Assembly: GCA_014607495.2 (NCBI GenBank)
Contig: CP053161.1
Location: 10,487,115 to 10,551,114, forward strand
DNA: 64,000 nt
Reading direction: 5' to 3'
Source: Carposina sasakii
Taxonomy: Eukaryota; Arthropoda; Insecta; Lepidoptera; Carposinidae
The notes below the pieces were generated by a model. That model was not told the origin of the DNA and did not search any database. It saw only the letters and a list, made by a program, of their open reading frames with translations. The position numbers and the translations under genes were made by a program. How positions within the stretch are numbered: the first letter of the stretch is position 1; every line of letters starts with the position of its first letter. This document shows positions 1-13,200 of the stretch, piece after piece.

Positions 1-1799
1 TATGTTATTTTTAATGCGATTACGTCATCGTACACTTGCTCAGAGCATTGGATGTTTTTTCTAATACCAAGGTGCAGGGGGTGAATATATTATAAACTTA
101 AAATTGTGATTCAATAATAGAATAATGATGAAATAAATTTTTTTCGGTTTGCTAAGTAAAGTTTTATGTAAAGTTAGATGTAAAAATTTGTGCTTGTTAA
201 AATGATGACTCATTTTATGACATTTTCTATTGAAGTATGACAAAAGATGCAGTAGTAGTAGTAGTAGCAATGAAACTTGAAATTGATATTACATTTGTAC
301 TAAAAGCTATGAAATCTTGTCGTAAAAATTTCAAAATCATTGTTGGTGCGCGGAATAGTTTCTGAAATTTAAAATTAATAAGTAAAGGAGTAAAACACAT
401 CAAAGTGGATCATAAATATGCCGTTACTGATGTTTATGTGGTCGTATAATGCGGTCTTGTAGACCTAGCTTAAGTTTTGCTTTAAGGCATGTACTCTATT
501 CGTATATGACACGTTTATGGAGAGTTATAGAAACTCCATACAAAGTTGATGAGTGCAGTTGTTTGTTTGTGAATATGATATACATAGTATTCTACGAATA
601 TTTAACAACACGATGAATCTAAATGTTCCATTTTGGGTAACATAAGGAAGACACATAATTATTATATTACTTTTATAAACCTTCTCAGTGAATTATATTG
701 GAGTATTTATGTAAAATGTAATGAGAATATTTACAAATTCTCTGTAACTATAATACAATATTTGGGTTATATTATTCTTCTAAATTGAAGTATTAAATTT
801 TTCCATAACTTGCATTACTGATCAGAAAAGCTATCTTTGCGACTATCCGCCAAATTACATAGTATACCACTCACAGCACTTATTACTAGGGGAACTCAGG
901 CTAATGCATCTCATTCTCTATTTGTCAAATTATAGGCCGCCTTGTGGTATTAATCCCACGAAATAAGATAATCGGCAAGTAAGTGTAGCCCGAGAGTCGC
1001 TGGTAGGACACCTTAAAGTTAGATTTATTTGACAGATGGCAAAATAGGAACTTAATTTTGATATTCTGACACTTCATGTTTGAGCGAAATTAAATATAGA
1101 TTTATGTGAGACTTTTTATTGTTGGGATGAAATTATTCTGACGACTGCTTTTAACATTAATGGAGTGTCAAGTTAAGCAGGTGGTGTCATCTGGCAGTGA
1201 CAATAAACACCGAAATATTCTCTGCCGTTATTTTATACATTACGTGTATAACAACAACCGACAACATTATTATAAATTTTACTATGGATAGTACAAGCTT
1301 GAAAATTGGGATAACCTAATAAAAATATCTTTCAGGACAGAAATAATAATATTACTTGAGTTGGTATTTTAGTATCTTTAATTGTCTAATGCCTATCGAT
1401 GTACTGAAATTAATATATGAATATTTGGTACGCTCTTGGTCTATTCGGCGTGAGTAACATTTGACTTGTTAGTTACGCGGACATCTGACATTCGCTAAAG
1501 GTGAAAGTCCGTATTAAGTTACCATAGAAATTCTATTTACGCTCTTGTATTATATATATACAGTTTTGAGTGGAATTGGGTGAAATTATCCAAGAATTTG
1601 ATACCTTGTTTGATATATTGTATTATCTAAATATTCGATGAAGTGCACTCTAGGCAAAATGTTTTAGGTTGTAGTAGTTATCATGATGTTTATGTTATAG
1701 ATAGGTATATAGAAAAACTTATAGAAGTTTATATTATACCTATGTGAAAGATATAATTATGTGTTAAATGATGTGTGATATAAATAAAATGATAGAGCA
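1..1799. other. Unassigned AT-rich DNA
   Basis: I see no gene, RNA or repeat that I recognise here, apart from the short AGT microsatellite listed separately. A somewhat less AT-rich patch lies at about 880-1010, but it has no open frame of note. It could be intron or intergenic DNA. Confidence 0.6.
251..267. repeat. (AGT)n microsatellite
   Basis: Between five and six uninterrupted AGT units follow a gatgc leader. It is a simple trinucleotide repeat that could be polymorphic. On the minus strand it gives the leucine run at the start of a spurious 69-codon frame. Confidence 0.9.
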
Positions 1800-1960
1800 A
1801 AATGGAGACAGTTGGAGGAGGCCTACACCCGAGAGGGGCCATGACTTAATTGCTTAATACTGTAATTAATTAAGTCTTTTTTACATTTCTTTAATTTTTT
1901 TTTTGTATTTTGTTGTGTTAGGATTAAGTCAAGGAAAAATAAAGGCTTATTATTATTATA
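1800..1960 (+). mobile_element. 3' end of a LINE (RTE-like) with (TTA)n tail
   Basis: A short plus-strand frame at 1800-1844 reads KWRQLEEAYTREGP and then stops. It resembles the last residues of lepidopteran RTE-type reverse transcriptases (W-R-x-L-x-E-A-Y) and aligns with the C-terminal frames of the other LINE remnants in this window (WRLLGEAYVQQW at 37.7 kb). It is followed by an AT-rich 3' UTR, an AATAAA signal at 1938-1943 and a short (TTA)n tail at 1947-1960. This is the layout of a severely 5'-truncated non-LTR insertion. The rest of the element is absent or too degraded to see. The clade call is inference. Confidence 0.65.
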
Positions 1961-4900
1961 AATAAAATAAATAAAAAATCTACTACATTATCACATAGGG
2001 CTTTTTGGCAGATTAAATGTATGCATCTTCTTTCCAACAATTTGTTCAATTGTATCCATAAAATTGCTATCTATTTTATAAACAAATCGAAAACCCATTT
2101 ACTTACTTGTTTTTCAGTAGCATTCTATAATAGAATTTTTATTGTTTCTGACAAATGTCAAACTTTCATCTTTTGCATATTCTTCTTCCATTTGATCCGT
2201 AACTTTTATTTTCTGAGCTGTAACTTTATGTACAAAAACTTTGCACTTAGCTTCGAATCTTTTGTCGGCTTTAAAATACAAATACATTAATAACGCTCTC
2301 CTTAGCTACCATGTCATTTGCATACAAACATTACTACTACCGAAGCAGATCGTACAGATAAATGATCGAGATAAGAGAACGGCGAAGAGACTAGAATAAT
2401 TATAGGTTGCTCTCGTCGTACCAGCGGATATAGTATAGTATGAAGCTACCTATAAAGTTCGTTTAAAGCTTGAGTAAGATTACTACTTTGTAGTTGAAAT
2501 GACTACATATAAAGTTAATTATAAAATTATCAGAATCTTTGCAGATAATGTTAAATATGATAGAAGGGCCAATTCTAGTTATAAAATGTTATGCAACCTG
2601 AAACTGACAAAGAAATTGATGAAAATACTATAGTAGTGTATATTGAAGTGACAACGAAGCGTAGTGTTATGCTTTACTGTTAATTATTATTACATCTCAA
2701 TTATGTCAGTGCACAAAATAACTATCATTAACATTAATAAAGTAAAGGTACTTCATGTGAATATTACTTAAAATAGAAATGATTCTCAAGTCTGTAACTG
2801 CATCGTTTACAGTTAGCTAAAGCTTGTAACTAAATCACTCTGAATTTGCGAAGTAAAAATTGCCTGTCATTCCAAAGGTTTATTATGATGAAGTATAAGC
2901 ATTTTGAGACGGTTGAGAATAAAATATAATGGCTTGTACCTTATCGTTAATATGATCAGTGATAACATTTTCATGACGTATTACCTAATTTGGAAGTGTG
3001 CCAAGGTAAGCATTAATGATTTTGTTTTTATTATATCGTTCACTGCCTCCATTCTTACTTTTTCTAAAATTACTATGAATGTTAAACTTATAGGTATTAT
3101 AAAAAAGACGTGAATTCTAAACAATACCTAGAGGCATTTTCGTATTGACCAATCAGATCAAAATGTTCAACACAACAATGTTCAAAATACATAATATAGG
3201 CATTATGATAATTTTATCATCCGAATGGGATTTCAAGAATCTGATAATAACCTTAAACGATCTGGTCGTTATCCTTCCGTGAAAGTTATCACGCACGAAT
3301 TAAAAAGTATTTTACCTGTCGAGGGATATTCAGATCGCACTGTCAATTAAGAGAATGTCGGAATAATAAGCCTATTTAACCACTCCAAGTGACGTCAAGT
3401 ATCTGATGCAGATTTCGCGATCCTGATACTGGTTTAGGTTGAGTGCAGAATAAACATTGGTATTATACATTCCAGTATCTATTTAAACTACGAAAACAAC
3501 ATTACGAAATCTGCGAAGTAGCGATTGTTGACTAGCTCTTTAAAAAAAATATCTTGAATAATCGGAAGTGTTTAAGAGAGAAGGTTATTATGAATTTTAT
3601 TTGTTTATTTGTACCTAATTAGATCGTCATCAATAATATTTAATGGACACTAACTAAAGACAATTGCCGTATAAACACTGGAAGATTTTAATGGTAAATT
3701 AAACCAACAAAAAAATAATTACAGTTTCGATGTTTGACCTCAAAAATACCTTCATGATTATTATTTGTGATTTACCTCAAGTTTACCTATATGTATCACA
3801 ATTCTGTCACTAGAACACACCCTTAGATCTTAAACTAATGAAAACTAAAAGTAACTTTGTACAAGTTAACACTTCGTCTGCGCCAAGCCTCCCGGATTAT
3901 CTTGACGGACGGCTGCAGCAGCCAATTAACTTGGCGATAAGTTAAACGCGATCGGGACGTATGAATCAAGGCGCATTTTCTTTTGGTGTTGAGATGAAAT
4001 TGGACGAAATGGCACGTTTCGTCGAATATTTACGGTGTGATTTGGTATGACAATTTTAAGTGGAAAAGAGGTACAGTTTAACAAGTACTGTACGACTTCT
4101 TGAACTCGATAAAAATAATAAGTAAATAATGACGTGAATTAATCTTAAAATTTTACCAAATTAGCTTTATAATCTTGATAAAATTTTTGTTTTATAACTT
4201 TTTTACGAGTAAATATCACCAGTTAAGACTGTTTTGAGCTGTTGGTCGTTTAGGACAAAGCATTTATTGGATATTGTAGATGACAATAATCGAAAAAAGG
4301 AGAAAAATTATGCTCATACTCAATTTTTACTTAATTACCTATCTTTTATACTAAGCTAAATATAAGTATGTATTCAAATCAAATCATTTATTAGAAATGA
4401 AAGCATATTACCTACAAGCTTGTTAGTCTATTTTCATATTTTAACTATTGTTTTCTTTAAATTCATAATTTTGCTAGAGTACTTTGCATACAAATTAACT
4501 TTAGTTTATGCTTTATAACTTCTGTGCCTAAACTTAACTTAATTAGGTAGGCACATTATATTTTTATAAACTTATCTTTTTTGCAAATTTTATTTTTATT
4601 TACAGTTATCCTACATTTCTTAAATCAAAGCCTTAAACTTGGCATCATTAATATTTATCATTGAAGATTTTGTTACATCCATCCATACTACGTAAGCTTA
4701 ATTGATTAACTAGCTATAATCAAAACACACAAAAATCAAGTGTCACATCTCACAACTTGAGCGTAAAGACGGTCGATGTTATCGAGTCATTCATCGATAT
4801 TTCGTCTCGTGTGAAACCTTTTAGAAATTGCACTCGATACGGTATGTCGAATCGATTCAAATCATTCAATTATGAACGGCCTGCGGTTACTGTGCCAAGA

Positions 4901-6312
4901 ATCCAGTCCACATGACGACAGTTTTCGACGTTTTTATTTCAATAGCCAAATCTGACCGCAAAATTGATACCCTGGTGTTTCATAGGCAATAGTGTGACGC
5001 CTTTGGAACTGTCTATGTAATACGATGCTTATGAAATCTGATAAGGGCAAATGAATTCTTTCATAGATAGCTGTTTCCTATGCGTTCTAAATGTCATCTT
5101 TTTTGTCAAGGTAAATAAAATGAATCGCTATTTAATGTGTTATAATATAACCCTAAGCTATTTTTCAATATTATCTACTTTACTATACTTATTATGACTT
5201 AGAATAGAAAAATATTAGAACTAACTTAAGTTAAATTAATGAGAATTTAACGATGAATGAGATAGATTAAATAGAAACCTTTAATTACAATTCAAAGATA
5301 TTCTGAACTACAGAAAAAAATGTTTACGAGTACTAAACATACTCGTACCTATATTTTGTACGTCAACCACCTAAATCTGTGTCGGTGATTCGAATCGCTT
5401 ACTAAATAAATAGAATAACTTCATCTATTAGTTACCGTTACAATTGCCGTTCTCAATTTAGTTTTAATCGGATTATAAAGACAAGCTTCAGACTAAAAGA
5501 TTTCATTTATCGTTACACAAGACAGCTGTATCACTGGCGTATCCGTCAGTTTTGCTAATCTGTGGTTGTACTAATCTTCTAACTGCCGGCTGATCCCAAT
5601 ATTGTTAGTAAATAAAAGTAAAAGTAAACTAGAGTAAGTTTGCTCTCTAATAAGACTTTTTTGTTACAGAAACAGTTTCTTGATTATTTGTTACATCAAA
5701 ACATTGTAAGATTTATGAGAGCAATACATTTTAGCGTGTCCCACTGTTGGGCAAAGGCGTCGTACTTTTAAAGATTTTTTATGTGTTCAAATAAAAAACG
5801 CGCGAGATAATATGATAAAGCTATTTTGTGGTAAGTACTTTAAATGTGTTGCGGTTGTTAAAATTCATGAAAAGTTTTATAAAATTTAATATGGAAAAGG
5901 TTATTTAATATGGAAAACATAATATGATAAAACGAAAGTAGATTAAAATAAAATTATAACTGGAATCATGTTTAATTCATTATTTTGGTTGACTACGAAG
6001 CAAACAAAAATTAATAGGCATTTTCAATATCAAATTACGGTAAGCATATTATTTTAATTAATGTTTAAAGACAGATATAGATCTAGAGCCTTGTTTCGTT
6101 ATCCTTATTGGGTTATCCTTATGTTAACGAAATACACGCTTGTCTTCACATATTAACGTTTAGTTTTTTGACAAATGTAGCGGAAGAACGTACACGTTTT
6201 TTCACAAAATACCGTTTTACTCGTATACGGTGCGGATTAAATTGTGTAAAAGGAGTGGAATTAACTTAGAGCCGATTATTCCAATGGCCAAAAAGATGAA
6301 GGTTCATCTATT
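1961..6312. other. Unassigned AT-rich DNA
   Basis: About 4.3 kb without a recognisable gene. Two frames of 89 and 69 codons (2021-2290 and 2904-3113) are rich in F, I, N and K, as expected from AT-rich chance frames. Two patches, about 3880-4020 and 4745-5010, are less AT-rich and show no similarity to the repeats elsewhere in the window. They would be candidates for conserved non-coding sequence if a comparison with related species supported that. Confidence 0.5.
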
Positions 6313-6375
6313 TTGATCAAGTTTTAGAGAAAGATAGCATTGTCCTTTAGATAGACTATCTGACCGTTGAAAAAA
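6313..6375 (+). repeat. Dispersed repeat D, copy 1
   Basis: The core TTGATCAAGTTTTAGAGAAA is followed by a stretch ending in a 'gaccgttgaaaaa'-like motif. The same roughly 70-bp sequence recurs at 47490-47555 and 50725-50795. It is a dispersed repeat of unknown class. Here it lies immediately upstream of a LINE 3' end. Confidence 0.6.
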
Positions 6376-6397
6376 ACTCGGCCCTTAAATAATAATT

Positions 6398-6625
6398 GGC
6401 ACACACCTCGAAGAACCGATAGCCGATGAAGACGAAAGGTTTTAGAGTGGAGACTACGTACCAGCCACCGCAGCGGCGTTAAGCCACCCGCGAGATGGAT
6501 GGATGACATAGCGAGAGTCGCGGGTAATTGCTAGACACCGGCCTCTTTCAACCGGTCGCATTGGATGTCATTAGGAGAGGCCTATGTTCAGCAGTGGACT
6601 TCCCATGGCTGAAAATGATGATGAA
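6398..6625 (+). mobile_element. RTE-type LINE, degraded 3' end
   Basis: This is the C-terminal tail of an RTE-type reverse transcriptase. In the plus frame ending with the TGA at 6610-6612, the pieces RRTDSR, RRKVLEWRLR, PPARWMDDIARVAG and SLGEAYVQQWTSHG can be read, interrupted by two in-frame stops. A short (GATGAT) tail follows the stop. The element is truncated at its 5' side and inactive. It aligns with the copies at 23.2-23.5 kb and 37.6-37.7 kb. Confidence 0.8.
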
Positions 6626-7282
6626 TTATAGATAACCTGTTAGTTTTGTTTGGAAAACATTTGGTGCATACATACATATAATCACGCCTTTATCCCTTAC
6701 GGCAGAGCACCAAGGGCCGATATAGCCACATGGTGCCATGAAAAACATTTAGTGGGTACAAAATAGTTATTTATTTTATTATTTTAATTTACTATAATTC
6801 TCAAAGATTGCTTGTTAGATTGAGATACAAATTACTATCAAGGAAATAGGATGAACTAAAGATTAAAATGATTACATATACACCATATTAGGCGTTGTAT
6901 ACGCTACATCTGGTCACACCCTTAGTACCAAAATTCTATGACAAGATTACACAGCCCACTGACCAACCTTTAATTAATCAGTTTCTGAATGGATTTTAGA
7001 AACTTTGAAGAACGCATTTCGTAGGATAAGAAATTAATATCTGTTTCATTGACCTCTTTTCATAAAAGGATTAAATGGGAATGTTTTGATGAATTTCACC
7101 ATTCAAAAACTTAATGTGATTAAATTAATCAACAGAAAATTTGGGCGGTTGTGTTTGTATATTTAATTAATTATTATTTACGGGCTTAAAAAAATATATT
7201 TATTTTATGTTAGCACGGTAAATTACACGACAAAACATCTTGATGTTTTCGGATATATAGGTAATATAGTTTGTTAACCAAC
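6626..7282. other. Unassigned AT-rich DNA
   Basis: No gene is seen. A short patch at about 6690-6735 looks like the reverse complement of a common lepidopteran repeat tail (cgcctttatccctta...), but it is too short to classify. Confidence 0.45.
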
Positions 7283-7440
7283 CTAGCAAACGGTAGGGTA
7301 CGCATAACCTTATCGACTTATAACCAAATCTATAAGCGCCGTAACGCTATCGACTTATAAGCAAAATCTATGAAATATGACAGAAGACGATAGCGTTATG
7401 GACTATCGAGAGGTTTTGCCCCAAACTACGAAAGTTACTT
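7283..7440. repeat. Short duplicated and partly palindromic repeat
   Basis: TATCGACTTATAA occurs at about 7310-7322 and again at 7348-7360, a spacing of about 37 bp. CCGTAACGCTATCG at 7339-7352 is matched in inverted orientation by CGATAGCGTTATGG at 7388-7401 (13 of 14). It looks like the remnant of a small palindromic transposable element, but no other copy exists in this window to confirm ends. Confidence 0.45.
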
Positions 7441-7659
7441 CGGAAACAAATTAATGATTACTTTCATTTGGATGTAGTGAGCTACGGCCCTTAGTCCTAA
7501 TAAAAGGGAGGACACTTTAACGACCCCAGATCTTGTTATGCGGAATACTCAGTTGTCCGTAAAGCTTTTGTCAGAATCGACCCTCTTAGAATAAATAAGT
7601 GACATAAAGCCCTTTGAATTTATCGAGCAAAACTGCGAAATATATTGGAATATTATCAT

Positions 7660-7785
7660 TACATCAGGCATTCCTTTAGGCGATAAGCTGGCAACTAGTC
7701 ACTGATAGTACACATCTGTCCCCGCTATGCTGAACGTGACTATGGGATCTCCTGTCCCATTTTGAAAACACAGCCATATATACAC
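7660..7785 (+). repeat. Dispersed repeat F, partial copy
   Basis: Matches repeat F, seen more fully at 22985-23195: 'ggcgataagctggc', then 'acatctgtccccgctatgct', then a 'gggatctcct' block and a 'ttttgaaaacacagcc' end. At least seven copies, in both orientations, lie in the window. It has the size and spread of a SINE, but I see no clear Pol III promoter. Confidence 0.6.
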
Positions 7786-8920
7786 AGGCATAGTAAGAAT
7801 TAAGGATAATATAAACTAAACAAACATAATCCTTCTAATTGATATAATACGTTTTTTTTACATTGAATTTTTTTTATTCACATTTTTTTATTCACGCCTC
7901 AGTGATAACGCAATATCTTTTCCAAAGCTTTAGCTTTTTTAAATAAAAAACTTCATTTCCGAAATTATATTCTTATGTTTATTCTCCGATGTTGTGTAAA
8001 ACAGAATTAAATTTTAACCCTACCTATCCTATAAAGCCAAAGAAATTGAAGTCTTACATTATTAGACTGTGTGTCACTACACTCTCTAGTATATCTATTA
8101 ATTACTAGACCCGGCGATATATTCAAGTAATACTGAAATTAAGGGGGTGCTCACTAATTCCTGATTGCAATGCTCAACTCTTAATGGTGGTTACTCTACC
8201 GAAATATTACCTCGCCGTCGCCGTTGTCGTCTATAAATTTGGGTAAAATCTCATTTTGTTTAATAAATAAAAATAGAAAAACCAATCAAATATACATATA
8301 CATAATAAAAAAAATTAAGACTTCCTATTTCATTAATTAAATATAAATAATATAACGAGAATTAATTTGAAAAGACCAATGCTACTGGTAACTATACCGA
8401 TTCAAATTGAAGCTCAATTTATTTTTCATCATCCTCATCATAATACATCACTTAGGTCCTAGATTTCCGATTTGTTTCATCACTGTCGACGCATCAGTAC
8501 TTTCATTCTGTATTTAATATCCAGCAGTAATTCAACACCGCGCCGCTAATATGCGGAGATTAGAGCATAAGCTGCCATTTAGTTTGCACGACTGAAAATA
8601 TTGTGGGCCTATGTTTACCCGACTGCGCCATAAGGAGGGCTATGTTTTTCGAATGTATCTATGTATAGTTATTGGCAATGCTTTAGCTTATACGGCTTGT
8701 CGCATTTGAGTTTGAGAGGCAGATTCGTATTAGTCGCGAATGTGACACTGGGTCAAAATTTTTAAAAGCAAAATCTGCCGAAAATTGGCTGTGCAAAAAT
8801 AAATGAAAATGCATTTCCTATTTATTTATACAGTTCTACCCTTAAACATTTTATTTTATTAGTATTCAAATGAGTAAAATATGCCAGAAACAAAAAAAAA
8901 ATCTTAACAGCAAAGTAATC
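7786..8920. other. Unassigned DNA, possible old repeat pieces
   Basis: No gene is seen. At about 8695-8750 the segment 'gcatttgagtttgagaggc' resembles the sequence just after the inner palindrome at 61.9 kb ('gcatttgagtttgagatat'), and 'cgcgaatgtgacac' compares with 'cgcgagaaagtcac' there. An old related element may therefore be present. Confidence 0.4.
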
Positions 8921-9247
8921 TTCACTATGGGTGCGCCCACCACCGGGCCCTACACCCTCCACTGACCCTCGGATCTGATAACTCATAACTGCAAAAACAG
9001 GCACTTGCACTAACTACAATCGCCACGAGAAACCAGACCCGAGCATCTAGCATGCAAGACAATACATTGCACCATTCCGAAATCAAAAACTAGATAAATA
9101 ATATACATATGTTTCGCCAACAACCGTGGCATCCTCAGGATTATAGAAATTAGTAAATTAGTAAACCACTAATTATTATGAAACTCTAAAACCCAACACA
9201 ACAAAGTGGAGGGTGTAGGGCCCGGTGGTGGGCGCACCCATAGTGAA
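8921..9247. repeat. 43-bp perfect inverted repeat flanking 241 bp
   Basis: The left arm 8921-8963 and right arm 9205-9247 are exact reverse complements over 43 bp (left begins TTCACTATGGGTGCGCCCAC). The arms are GC-rich while the 241-bp spacer is AT-rich, so they stand out from the background. Related single arms occur at 41982-42012 and 50151-50185, so the arm belongs to a dispersed family. Most likely a foldback or terminal-inverted-repeat element, or two insertions in opposite orientation. No target duplication could be assigned. Confidence 0.85.
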
Positions 9248-9494
9248 TGTTTGAACTTCCGAATTGTAACGCCTAATACAATTTCATTTAGCCAACTAAT
9301 CGTCAACATGCTAGATTCAGTATAAACATTCGTGACTGCAGAATAACAACCGGCAGTTGGAAATCAAATCCAATTTACTTCACTTATCCACCGATGGAGG
9401 TCGTATACAAACGGTATTACCAACTGTACTGAAAATACATACAGTAATGTATATACAGACCGCATGTAAAGAGAAATGTTGTGCCATAAATATT

Positions 9495-9539
9495 CCCCAC
9501 ATTACATATAAAGAACCTATCTGCAAAATTTGAGACTAC
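9495..9539 (+). repeat. Possible old fragment of MITE A
   Basis: AAGAACCTATCTGCAAAATT followed by tgagact resembles the subterminal block of MITE A (gagaacctatccacaaaatttgagact). No ends are preserved. Confidence 0.4.
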
Positions 9540-9814
9540 AGTTTACAGTAGAATATTTTCATAGCACTTCACATACCATACCCTTTTTTTTACACCCTTA
9601 TCTTTCTGTGAATCTATTTGTATGTCATATACCTATAAAATATTTTTAAGACTTGATTTTTGTTACATTGTTTTCTTACTACATTATGAAAATGTTCAAT
9701 GAAAACTTTAAAGCAATTTAGGCTTTTAATTTGATGTTTATATAATTTGCGTGCAGAATCAGCTTAAATTAATTACAAGGGTGGCTAAGATAATAACATA
9801 TATGCAACAATATA

Positions 9815-10295
9815 CAGGGTGTAGGTGAGAGCCAGACAAATACTGAAATGCTGAACAAGTACCATTGTGTTGAGTTATACGACAGTGTTATTACTCGTAG
9901 GAAATAAATGTCTTTGTGATTTGATTATCAGTAATCTTTACTCTCCGCGCCAATTGTATCGGGTGATCCTGTGACTAATTAAATGGGGTTATTGGTTATT
10001 TTGTGACATATTGCTGTTTTTTGGATCACTTGTGACTCTCCATTAGGATTGATCAGTTACTTAAACTTTTTTAAGTGCAACTTAATTTTTAAAAATCATC
10101 TTTCGGTTAAAATTTTATTTTTAAATCATTATCTAAGGCCTAAATAAACGAACTAAACTATTTTTTTCCTGAAAATATGAAAAACATGTCGAAAATTTTT
10201 GGAATTTTCCTGTGAAAATTTTCTGTGTTTTCCGCTTTAGAATCATGGTCTAAATGAATGGTTTTAATATTTGCCTGGCTGTTACAAACAACCTG
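9815..10295 (+). mobile_element. MITE B copy (Tc1/mariner-type, TA target)
   Basis: A non-autonomous DNA element of about 481 bp. Its left end is CAGGGTGTAGGTGAGAGCC and its right end reads inward as CAGGTTGTTTGTAACAGCC. Both continue into AGNCAAATA and are flanked by TA on each side. Related copies lie at 50257-50664, 61388-61681 (truncated) and 63269-63767. There is no transposase frame inside. The CAGGGTGT terminus and TA target duplication point to mobilisation by a Tc1/mariner-like transposase encoded elsewhere (inference). Confidence 0.85.
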
Positions 10296-13200
10296 TATAT
10301 GTCAATGAACTTGATTAGTGAATATCAAACTCATTCATGCCGACGTATCATATCACATCTCTCTGGTGGAAATGCAGCCTGAAAATTTTATATAAAATCT
10401 ATCAAACTGTTTAGTTCAGTTCTCAACTCCAACACGTAATTCAATCAGTTCTGTTCAAACAAAGTGATGCAGTGCAAATGAAAACTAAGCGAAAGTGAGA
10501 TTTACTATTATTGGACAAGATTGGAAGTTGAATGGAAAATCTACTGAAACGTCACACGATGGTTCCTCGGGGATTATTCAGAAGAAGTTGTTCGAAGAAA
10601 GCAGACAAAACTATAGGAAGCTATGTCGTTGTTTGTAGTTTGTGTTTTCAACGATAATTTGTTAATTATGAAAATACATAGATTAGTTCGTTTAAATGAA
10701 GTACCTATATACTCGTATGTCACAATGTGGTAGATTTTGAGCTACTATCTACTAATTTTAGGTTTATGTTCAAGTGTGACGGACTGAATGGACGAAGTTG
10801 TCATATCAAGTATATTTTTATTGTGCTTCATTACTTTTTTATGCCTACTATCAACATCAAAATTTAACGATATTTGTGTTTGTTTTTTTGGTATACAAAA
10901 TATAAGTTTTTTTTAATTCATGGAAAATAAACGTTTGGTCACTTTTTAATGCCCAAATTTTGAGCATTTATTCAGGCAAGCGCGAATCATAAACTCTTAA
11001 ATATGTAAATGAATGCAGATTTAAGGTTTCGTAACTAAACTGATTTCAAACATTGGCAAAAAAACTTACAAAATATTTGGACGTTGAAAAACATTACTTT
11101 CTCCGCATGCAAGAACCGTCAAAACCCAAAGTTTTTACTTTGGTTTTAATTGGCTTTTTACCCAGTACAATTTTAAGACAAGTCCATTGTAAAAAGTTTA
11201 ATCACCGTTTGAAGAGTTCGTTTTTACCCAACTGAGGAGATTCGCAGTCACAGAAGTAAAATAACTAAAAGGATAATGAAAAACTTTATTTATTATTATT
11301 CTGACGACAGTTGTTTGTTGAATTACGTCAAAGAAACGTTAGCGAAGTGGATAACTCTGTTCTTAGAAACATTGTTTCTAAAGACTCAATAAAAGAGAGT
11401 GAAGTTGATGAAAACAAAATTAACAAATAATTGTTACTTGTGTTACGAAAAGCAATTTGTAAATTTTCATTTAAATAAGTAATTGGCTTTTATTTACAGC
11501 CATTTCTCACATACTAAATTATTTTAATAACCAATATGGTAAGATTTAATATGACATAGGTAGTAGACAAAATGATAGATATCTTTAGATTTTTATTATG
11601 AAGTGAGTTAGAAATAAGTAGCAACACAACTATAAAAAAAATTAGCTAATTGTCTAACATAGGTACACAAATAGGTATATACCTAATGGTGTTTTTTCTC
11701 ATAAGTACATGAAACATAAAAGGGACCTAAATACCTTTGTAGGTATGCCTTTTTACCAATAAGCCGATATGTGGCATATTATCTGAGACAATGGACCCCT
11801 GATTGGTTTAGTTATACGGAACTGACTTCCGATCTTTGGGTAGCAGAAGACGTGACCGAACTACGAGATCAAATTGACACTTTTATTTTTGACACGAAAC
11901 ATACTAGTAAATACTGATACTCTGTACAATTTAGTCTTTATGTCCTGCAAAATAGACAGTTATTGAGTCAAGTTTTCTATTTTCAACCATCCTGGAAAGG
12001 TTGTTTAGCTATGGAAAAATGAAAAACCGTCTATCTCGCTTTTTCGTCAAATTCTTATTTACTTTATTCTTTCAGTGAAAATGCGTTAAAAAACATATCT
12101 TGACTGACATTTTAATGTTAAAATATTAATATTTTGTGCTTATTTTGAGTTGTAGCAAAAATCATACAAAAATATATTCAAAAAAACAAGACGTTGTCTT
12201 CATCAATCATTCTAGAAGATTAAAGTGATGTTAAAGTTTAGGGAGATATCGCTAGAATCTTCCATATTATTACAAATGGCATTACGGGCAATTATGTACC
12301 ACACATACATAACTCTCACCACGAAGTATAGATCGTATCACAGGCGTGAGACTCTTTACAGAGAATAAATTTTAATTGGTGGACACAGCTAGCCTTTATA
12401 AAACACGTTACGACTTAATCGCCCCAGGATTGGCAGTTAATGAGCGGAAAGATGGTAAACGTATTAACAACGTGGGTAGTCCATATTGGGGTTTCGTAAA
12501 TCAGGTCAGAATTTCTGGTCCAAGAGAGCTAATTAAACGAATTCGACCAACCTTTCCATCACTGTTATTCGCCCGATGAAAACACGGGTGTTGTTACAAC
12601 TACAACGGTATAAAAATCATTAATAAATTCAAAGTTAACATGCTAACAGAATTAATGAAACCTAAAAGGAATGCTGTATTGAATATTAATTTCTTTTTTA
12701 ATGTTAACGTTTAGTCTGTATCATAACTTAATAATATAAAAAGAGATAAACAAAGAGAGCCGCCGGCCGGTGCATAGGCATATCGAGCCTAATGAATGAC
12801 GGTTGATATCGAAGTGAACGTTGCCGTCATACATTTGAAACTTAATCGAATAATTGATTATAAGAGTGAAACAATAAAGTGATTAGTTTAACAAAAAGTT
12901 AGACAATGAATTATTATTCATAGGATAGGTTTTCTATTGTTGGACGTTAGATATTACAAGAACGCTTATCTGACAGTTTGGGTCGTTGGCCGCTAGTTTC
13001 GGCAGTATCATTTGTTTATGCGATCATCGAAGTTAGATATTAATCTCCTGGCGATGAACAATCAGATTCCTTGCGGAGATACTTGGTATCCAAAGTGATA
13101 TTTTTTATTTTTCATCTAGATTTTGAGATACGTGCTCTAATTGTGTCGTTATCATACAAATCTGAGAGTTGTAAAGATTTACTAATAAGCCTTAAATGTG

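Noticed and set aside
7310..7401. Possible CRISPR-like or satellite array
   Set aside because: Only two direct units and one inverted unit exist, and spacing and organism type do not fit a CRISPR array. It is treated as a small palindromic repeat.
12376..12579. 67-codon frame with a protein-like look
   Set aside because: It begins with TTG, matches no family I know, and has no visible splice or promoter context.
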